Below, piece by piece: positions 15,116 to 18,869 of a DNA stretch of 18,869 nucleotides. The position numbers were made by a program, and so were the translations under genes. Numbering within the stretch: position 1 is the stretch's first letter; every line of letters starts with the position of its first letter. This DNA comes from ANME-2 cluster archaeon (GTDB lineage: Archaea > Halobacteriota > Methanosarcinia > Methanosarcinales > Methanocomedenaceae), in the NCBI GenBank assembly GCA_023544605.1, contig JAMJFQ010000033.1, positions 1-18,869 on the forward strand, in the 5' to 3' direction. Under the pieces are notes generated by a model. That model worked only from the letters and a program-made list of their open reading frames with translations. It had not been told where the DNA came from and ran no database searches.

Positions 15116-15600
15116 GCTATTTATCTGGTATCAAAATAGATCTCCTTACCCTACCGGTGAGCAGTGGAACACAAAGGTAGTTTATCAAATAGAGCGGTTG
15201 CCATCAGGCTCTTATGATAGTTAATTCACTCATATTTCATCAAATATAGGTTCTCTTTTCAATCCTACCAAGAAGGGATGCAATAGACTACAAACCACCC
15301 GAAAAGGTTAAAAGGATGTAATTACCTAATGCTCAATCACCAAAGTGGTCATTGTAACTTTGCTCGTGAAAACCTGTTGATTCCCTGAAGATAAGGTGGA
15401 CTGACGTGATTGAAATAAGATTTTTCGAAGATCATTTTATCAGTATTATCCTTTATTCTCAGACGGTATTTCACTGAACCGATACGATTGGCCCTGAAGT
15501 AAATAAGATAAATCGAAGTGGTCCTGGCAAGTAAGGTATGTTGCCGGGTTGCTCTCGTACTGTATCGTGCATTATGAAGTGCATGAAATACCAGTATTAA
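15116..15600. other. 485-bp region without a supported gene
   Basis: No normal-length gene was found. The region is AT-leaning and holds a 21-base hairpin at 15334-15354, weaker short dyads (15191-15212, 15587-15598) and a minus-strand frame of about 95 codons with no start until a GTG that would leave about 41 residues. There is also a 22-codon forward frame whose ATG overlaps the aroA stop. None has a convincing ribosome binding site. It may carry the promoter and leader of the coiled-coil gene, an unrecognised RNA, or decayed coding DNA. Confidence 0.5.
15334..15354. repeat. Inverted repeat CAAT-C-ACCA-AAG-TGGT-C-ATTG
   Basis: Two nine-base arms pair with one central C:C mismatch around a three-base loop. 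The same sequence could fold as an RNA hairpin or act as a dyad operator. It is the clearest structure in the 485-bp gap and lies about 275 bases before the coiled-coil gene. Confidence 0.6.
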
Positions 15601-15627
15601 TTGCTGGAGATGGAGGACTATAAGGTA

Positions 15628-16488
15628 ATGCTAGATGAACTGCAGAAAAGGAAATCTGATCTAAGGGAGAAATCAGAGGAACACAAGGAAAAGCGCAACG
15701 AACTCAATACACAGGCCAGTACGCTGGCTGCTAAGCGCAATGAACTCAATAAGCGTACAAAAGAACTCATCGAAGAAGCACAGGAACTGAAGACCCTGAG
15801 AGATTCCAATAATGAATCTGTGGGTGAGAATAAAGGACTGCGCGATGAATTGAATGAGAAAGCTAATAAAATTTATGCTCAGATCGACAGGATCAGAAAA
15901 GACCTGAATCTGAGTACCGGCCCATCCTTAAAGGAGATGAGGCGTGAAATTGACACTCTTGAATTTAAGCAGCAGACCCAGGTAATGAAGTCCAATGCGG
16001 AACGTGAACTGGTGGATAAGATAGCTCATCTCACCGAGGAGTTCAAAACCCGCAAGGCCCAACTTGAAGGTAACCAGGAACTCAAAGACCTTCTTGAAGA
16101 AGCACAGAAATTGAGGGATGAGGCTTCTGTATACCATGAAAAAGTGAAAGAATTTGCCGATGCTGCCCAGGAATATCACGAAAAGATGATCGTCACCTTC
16201 AAAGAAGCTGACAAGGTCCGTGCAGATTCGGACAAGGTTCACAAGGATTTCGTCAAGGTCCAGGAAACTGCTGATGAACAGCATGGCCTGTTCATTACAA
16301 CCCAGAAAGAAATACGGGACTTTGATAAGGTATTGATAGGCCTTAAAAGAAAGGGCAAGAAAAGTAAGGATTCTGCTTTCAAGATCCAGGCCAAGAAGGA
16401 CGCAGAAGATATCTATTCCCAGTTCAAGCTGGGAGAGAAGATCAGTACTGAAGACTTGCTTGCATTGCAGAGGTCAGGGTTGCTTTAA
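15628..16488 (+). CDS. Archaeal coiled-coil protein, COG1340-like
   Basis: Almost entirely charged, heptad-forming helix, rich in K, E, L and R, with no hydrophobic membrane segment; resembles the archaeal COG1340 coiled-coil family. A short break near LSTGPSLKEMRRE (about 100-112) separates two long coiled coils, as in a folded-back antiparallel dimer. The C-terminal part, KKDAEDIYSQFKLGEKISTEDLLALQRSGLL, is the most family-like and probably a docking motif. The start is unsure: ATG 15628 has GGAGG eleven bases upstream; ATG 15610 or TTG 15601 would add six or nine residues. The family's function is unknown (an older 'phosphoserine phosphatase' label is not supported here). Its stop shares four bases with trmY's. 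A 19-base direct repeat at 42-bp offset lies in its 5' part. Confidence 0.8.
   Translation: MLDELQKRKSDLREKSEEHKEKRNELNTQASTLAAKRNELNKRTKELIEEAQELKTLRDSNNESVGENKGLRDELNEKANKIYAQIDRIRKDLNLSTGPSLKEMRREIDTLEFKQQTQVMKSNAERELVDKIAHLTEEFKTRKAQLEGNQELKDLLEEAQKLRDEASVYHEKVKEFADAAQEYHEKMIVTFKEADKVRADSDKVHKDFVKVQETADEQHGLFITTQKEIRDFDKVLIGLKRKGKKSKDSAFKIQAKKDAEDIYSQFKLGEKISTEDLLALQRSGLL
15691..15751 (+). repeat. Near-identical 19-base repeats encoding KRNELN, 42 bp apart
   Basis: AAGCGCAA(C/T)GAACTCAATA occurs at 15691-15709 and 15733-15751, with one base difference. The 42-bp offset is 14 codons or two heptads, so the copies keep coiled-coil register. Confidence 0.8.
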
Positions 16489-17117
16489 TCGCACCCTTTC
16501 CTTTCATTATTTCTATCAAGTTCGTTATTGACCACTATGATACAGTGGTCAGCATGCAGACTTACCGGCCCCACATTCAGGGTCCGGGCACCTGCATCCA
16601 TTATTTTTTGCTCCTCATCGGGTGTCATACCTACATGGTCGCCCAGAATGAATGTTGATGGTTGCGGCATCTCCTCCTTAATCACATCCCGTATATCGGT
16701 GCCGTCTTCCCTGAGATAGTACAGTCTGTTATCGTCACCCTTAGCGGCGCTGCTGTTTAATTCAGACAGCAGTCCTTCAAGGTCCCCCTGGCGCACCCAC
16801 ACACCGGAGGTGGATTCCCTCCACCGTGCTCGTGCCGTCAACTCGAGCGCTTTTTTGATAAGTGAGCCGCTGCTGCGTTCATCAGGGTTGAGGTAGCGTA
16901 CATCCTGTCCAATGAACTTCACGATCTTAGGGGGTTGGGGTTCGCCCAGCAGCACAAGATAAACAACCACATCCCTGCGCAGGTCATGGCTTAAGAACAG
17001 TGCCGAGTTTATGCAACGGCACATGATATCCATCCTGCCGGCACTCCCAGGCAGGTCGTTGAGGCTGAACTGTCCGTCTGTTACGGCCTTGTGTCCTACT
17101 ACAATGAACTCTCGCAT
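16485..17117 (-). CDS. trmY: tRNA (pseudouridine-54 N1)-methyltransferase
   Basis: SPOUT-class methyltransferase that uses SAM to methylate pseudouridine 54 in the T loop of archaeal tRNAs. Starting at ATG 17117 gives 210 residues, the family's normal length, beginning MREFIVVGHKAVTDGQFSLNDL (part). Signature segments: GSAGRMDIMCRCINSALFLSH near 25-45, YLVLLGEPQPPK, VRYLNPDERSSGSLIKKAL near 77-95, and the knot region FILGDHVGMTPDEE and VGPVSLHADHCIIVVNNELD. The longer frame to 17168 adds 17 residues that do not match the family. The stop overlaps the coiled-coil gene's stop in the shared TTAA (16485-16488). It diverges from the phosphoesterase gene across 61 bases. Confidence 0.95.
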   Translation of the reverse strand: MREFIVVGHKAVTDGQFSLNDLPGSAGRMDIMCRCINSALFLSHDLRRDVVVYLVLLGEPQPPKIVKFIGQDVRYLNPDERSSGSLIKKALELTARARWRESTSGVWVRQGDLEGLLSELNSSAAKGDDNRLYYLREDGTDIRDVIKEEMPQPSTFILGDHVGMTPDEEQKIMDAGARTLNVGPVSLHADHCIIVVNNELDRNNERKGCD

Positions 17118-17178
17118 GGGGTAATACAATGCACAAGGCATATATCTGTCTAACGCACATAAATTCAAGGGTACTATT

Positions 17179-17811
17179 ATGAAATTACTGGCTCTATCCG
17201 ACCTTCACGGTGATTACTCAAAAGTGGAAGCACTGGTGCAGCATGCAGGTGTGATCGATGCGGTACTGGTATCGGGCGATATTACCGATTTCGGGCCTGA
17301 TGAGAAGGCACTTGAATTCATCGATATGTTCGATGTGCCTGTCCTGGTCGTACCCGGAAACTGTGACAAGCCCAGCATACTTGAGGTGCTGGATGGTTGC
17401 AGTGCCGTTAACCTGCATAAGAATTGCTACACCCTGGATGATACCTGTTTTATGGGACTGGGTGGGTCGAACTATACTCCTTTTAACACCCCTCTCGAAC
17501 TGTCCGATGATGAGATCGAGGAGGCCATTAACACTATGCTTAGCAATTGTTCAACGATCAGAAACGTGTTGGTGAGCCATGCCCCGCCCTATGGTTTTGT
17601 GGATGAACTTCCCGTGGGGCATGTGGGCAGCCGTGCCATTGCGAAATTCGTTAATCGATTTAGCCTTGTCGTATGCGGACATATCCATGAGGCCAGGGGG
17701 ACGGCTATGTGCGGCAATACGACGATAGTCAATGTGGGGGAGGCATCCAAGGGGTGCGGTGCAGTGATAATCATGAACGACAGTATTTGCGTGGAACTTA
17801 TCGAGGTATAA
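17179..17811 (+). CDS. Calcineurin-like metallophosphoesterase
   Basis: A 210-residue protein of the Icc/COG2129-related metallophosphoesterase group. The dimetal-site motifs are complete: DLH (D8, H10), SGD (D34), GNCDK (N61), SHAPP (H134) and GHIH (H168, H170). It has no signal peptide or membrane helix, so it is cytoplasmic. The substrate cannot be predicted; the family includes nucleotide 2'-3' cyclic diesterases and protein phosphatases. ATG 17179 follows AAGGG at moderate spacing. It is 14 bases upstream of a CooC-type gene, so the two are probably cotranscribed, a link that might imply a nucleotide or metal-maturation role. Confidence 0.9.
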   Translation: MKLLALSDLHGDYSKVEALVQHAGVIDAVLVSGDITDFGPDEKALEFIDMFDVPVLVVPGNCDKPSILEVLDGCSAVNLHKNCYTLDDTCFMGLGGSNYTPFNTPLELSDDEIEEAINTMLSNCSTIRNVLVSHAPPYGFVDELPVGHVGSRAIAKFVNRFSLVVCGHIHEARGTAMCGNTTIVNVGEASKGCGAVIIMNDSICVELIEV

Positions 17812-17825
17812 CCTGGACTTAAACC

Positions 17826-18572
17826 ATGAAGATAGCTATCACAGGAAAAGGGGGGGTGGGCAAGACCACCCTGGCAGGGACACTGGCCCGGCTTATGGCA
17901 CGGGACGGTATGGATGTGCTGGCAATCGATGCAGACCCGGATATGAATTTGGCATCGGCACTGGGTATTGAGAACCCGCCGCAGCCATTGACCGAGTACA
18001 AGGAGCTCATTGATGAGCGTGCCGGGGGTCCGGACGGGATGTTCAAGTTGAACCCGAAGGTGGACGATGTGGTGGAGCGGTTCGGTGTGGTCGGACCTGA
18101 TGGGGTGAGGATGCTGGTCATGGGTACCGTGGAGCGGGGCGGGTCCGGATGCATGTGTCCTGCGTCATCGTTTTTGAGAGCGCTCTTGCGGCATGTGGTG
18201 TTCAAGGAATCGTCTGTGGTCATTATGGATATGGAGGCCGGTATCGAGCATCTGGGCAGGGGTACGACGAGGGGCATCGATTTGATGGTGGTGGTGGTGG
18301 AACCGGGAGCGCGCAGTCTTGAGACGGCTGAGAGGATAAAGAGGCTGGGCACTGAACTTGGTATCGGGACGTTCGCTGCTGTGGTCAATAAGGTCAGGGA
18401 GGAGGATATCGGTGTTGTGGAATCCCGGCTGGATGAGCTGGGGATTCCGGTACTGGGTGTGCTTCCTTATGATATTTCTTTGGTTAAGGCTGATCTGGAG
18501 GGGAGGGCTCCTGTTGAGGTGGGGGGGTTGGTCGTTGAGGCTATTAAGGGGATCAAGGGGAAGTTGAGGTAG
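17826..18572 (+). CDS. CooC-type nickel-insertion P-loop ATPase
   Basis: A 248-residue MinD/ParA-family ATPase with the deviant Walker A KGGVGKTT (8-15), a switch-like IDADPDMNLASALGI (34-48), and CMCPASSFLRALL with C109 and C111. The paired cysteines and the DMEAGIEHLGRGT segment (135-147) are the CooC hallmarks; in CooC the cysteines at the dimer interface bind nickel for carbon monoxide dehydrogenase. No CODH subunit is in the window. The gene is 14 bases after a metallophosphoesterase. Its coding strand is strikingly G-rich and C-poor towards the 3' end, with G7 runs at about 17850-17856 (in the Walker A codons) and near 18521-18527. It could serve CODH/acetyl-CoA synthase elsewhere or another metalloenzyme. 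Confidence 0.85.
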   Translation: MKIAITGKGGVGKTTLAGTLARLMARDGMDVLAIDADPDMNLASALGIENPPQPLTEYKELIDERAGGPDGMFKLNPKVDDVVERFGVVGPDGVRMLVMGTVERGGSGCMCPASSFLRALLRHVVFKESSVVIMDMEAGIEHLGRGTTRGIDLMVVVVEPGARSLETAERIKRLGTELGIGTFAAVVNKVREEDIGVVESRLDELGIPVLGVLPYDISLVKADLEGRAPVEVGGLVVEAIKGIKGKLR

Positions 18573-18588
18573 GGTTGAGGGGGTGTGG

Positions 18589-18623
18589 TGGAGGCTGTCC
18601 TCTACGGTGGTTTTATCTTTATT
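18589..18623 (+). terminator. Short hairpin and T-rich tail after the CooC-type gene
   Basis: TGGAGG (18589-18594) pairs with CCTCTA (18599-18604) around CTGT, including one G:T pair. A T-rich run TTTTATCTTTATT (18611-18623) follows. Archaea mostly use the T tract; the hairpin may be incidental. It lies in the 52-bp gap before a convergent gene, where a terminator is expected. Confidence 0.4.
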
Positions 18624-18624
18624 A

Positions 18625-18869
18625 TCACAAATTTTTTACAACTTCTAAATCCAATATTTCTTTACGTCTTTTCCAATCCGGCATAAGAGCGTCCATCATA
18701 TTGTAGAATTTTTCATCATGATTTCTATGCTTGAAGTGTATTAATTCATGTAATATTACATAATCAATACAGAATTTTGGAGCATCAATAAGTTCTGTAT
18801 TCAGTAAAATTGTTTTTTTGTTTTCGATACAAGAACCCCACCTGGCCTTCATTAATCGCATTGAAATTT
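18625..18869 (-). CDS. YgjP-type zinc metallopeptidase, C-terminal part (runs off the window)
   Basis: The 3' end of a YgjP/DUF45 (WLM/SprT-like) metallopeptidase. Reading in from the window edge without a stop gives IS-MRLMKARWGSC, then ILLNTELIDAPKFCIDYVIL (part), the catalytic HELIH, and NHDEKFYNMMDALMPDWKRR. The WGSC segment, HExxH and the later NHDEKF histidine are the family's zinc-site signatures. Full members are about 230 residues, so roughly two thirds lies beyond 18869; the ATG at 18861 is internal. The DNA is AT-rich compared with the G-rich gene before it. Such genes often sit beside type I restriction-modification operons, which may lie outside this window. Confidence 0.85.
   Translation of the reverse strand, partial: ISMRLMKARWGSCIENKKTILLNTELIDAPKFCIDYVILHELIHFKHRNHDEKFYNMMDALMPDWKRRKEILDLEVVKNL

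Noticed and set aside
15112..15180. 22-codon frame whose ATG overlaps the aroA stop (ATGA)
   Set aside because: Too short, no recognisable motif, and four-base overlap alone is weak evidence.
15255..15290. CRISPR-repeat-like TTTCAATCC...GGGATGCAATAGAC
   Set aside because: Only a single copy is present, with no spaced repeats around it and no cas genes.
15555..15580. Reverse-strand AGTACGAGAG, identical to part of the 23S rRNA sarcin-ricin region
   Set aside because: Only about ten bases match; the flanks do not resemble 23S rRNA.

Overview
This window looks like part of a methane-metabolising euryarchaeal chromosome, probably Methanosarcinales or a related methanogen or ANME lineage. The main clues are methanogenesis marker protein 12, TrmY, a two-subunit aspartate carbamoyltransferase (PyrB plus PyrI), UPF0248/DUF504, a DUF7524-like membrane protein, an archaeal COG1340 coiled-coil protein, and TATA-like boxes about 28 bases before ATG codons that lack a Shine-Dalgarno. 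No rRNA, tRNA, CRISPR array or complete transposon was recognised. Lineage is inferred from gene content and codon style only.

Layout. (1) 71-4246 is a surface-glycan module: a processive-type GT2 glycosyltransferase, an eight-or-so-helix UPF0104/LPG-synthase-TM protein, a small AglJ/dolichol-phosphate-sugar-synthase-like GT2 on the opposite strand, and a sugar-1-phosphate nucleotidyltransferase with a beta-helix tail. Together these could make an activated sugar, load it on a lipid carrier and handle it at the membrane. (2) 4320-4809 is a CoA-binding Rossmann protein gene that appears broken by a 58-bp insertion between two ACAAG copies; removing the insert restores a 143-residue frame. (3) 4937-7036 is a MutS2-type ATPase with N-terminal helix-hairpin-helix motifs, divergent from (4) methanogenesis marker 12, pyrB, pyrI and a DsrE-like gene at 7137-9919. 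(5) 10113-11250 holds an HTH-CBS regulator preceded by two dyads, and a convergent DUF504 gene. (6) 11339-15115 is a forward run: Trm112-like zinc protein, DUF7524-like membrane protein, CTP synthase and EPSP synthase. (7) 15116-15600 is a 485-bp stretch without a supported gene, containing a clear hairpin. (8) 15628-18572 holds a coiled-coil protein, convergent trmY, then a metallophosphoesterase and a CooC-type ATPase. (9) The right edge carries the C-terminal part of a YgjP-type zinc metallopeptidase in AT-rich DNA, running out of the window.

How the genes relate. Pyrimidine synthesis is represented twice (pyrBI and pyrG), and UTP/CTP supply also feeds sugar-nucleotide and archaeal lipid synthesis, but the genes are not one operon. 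Most of the window is ordinary core genome. The most unusual items are the small insertion in the CoA-binding gene, an 18-bp triplicate repeat that contains the stop codons of two convergent genes, and a G/C homopolymer lying between a TATA-like box and the predicted transcription start of the first glycosyltransferase.
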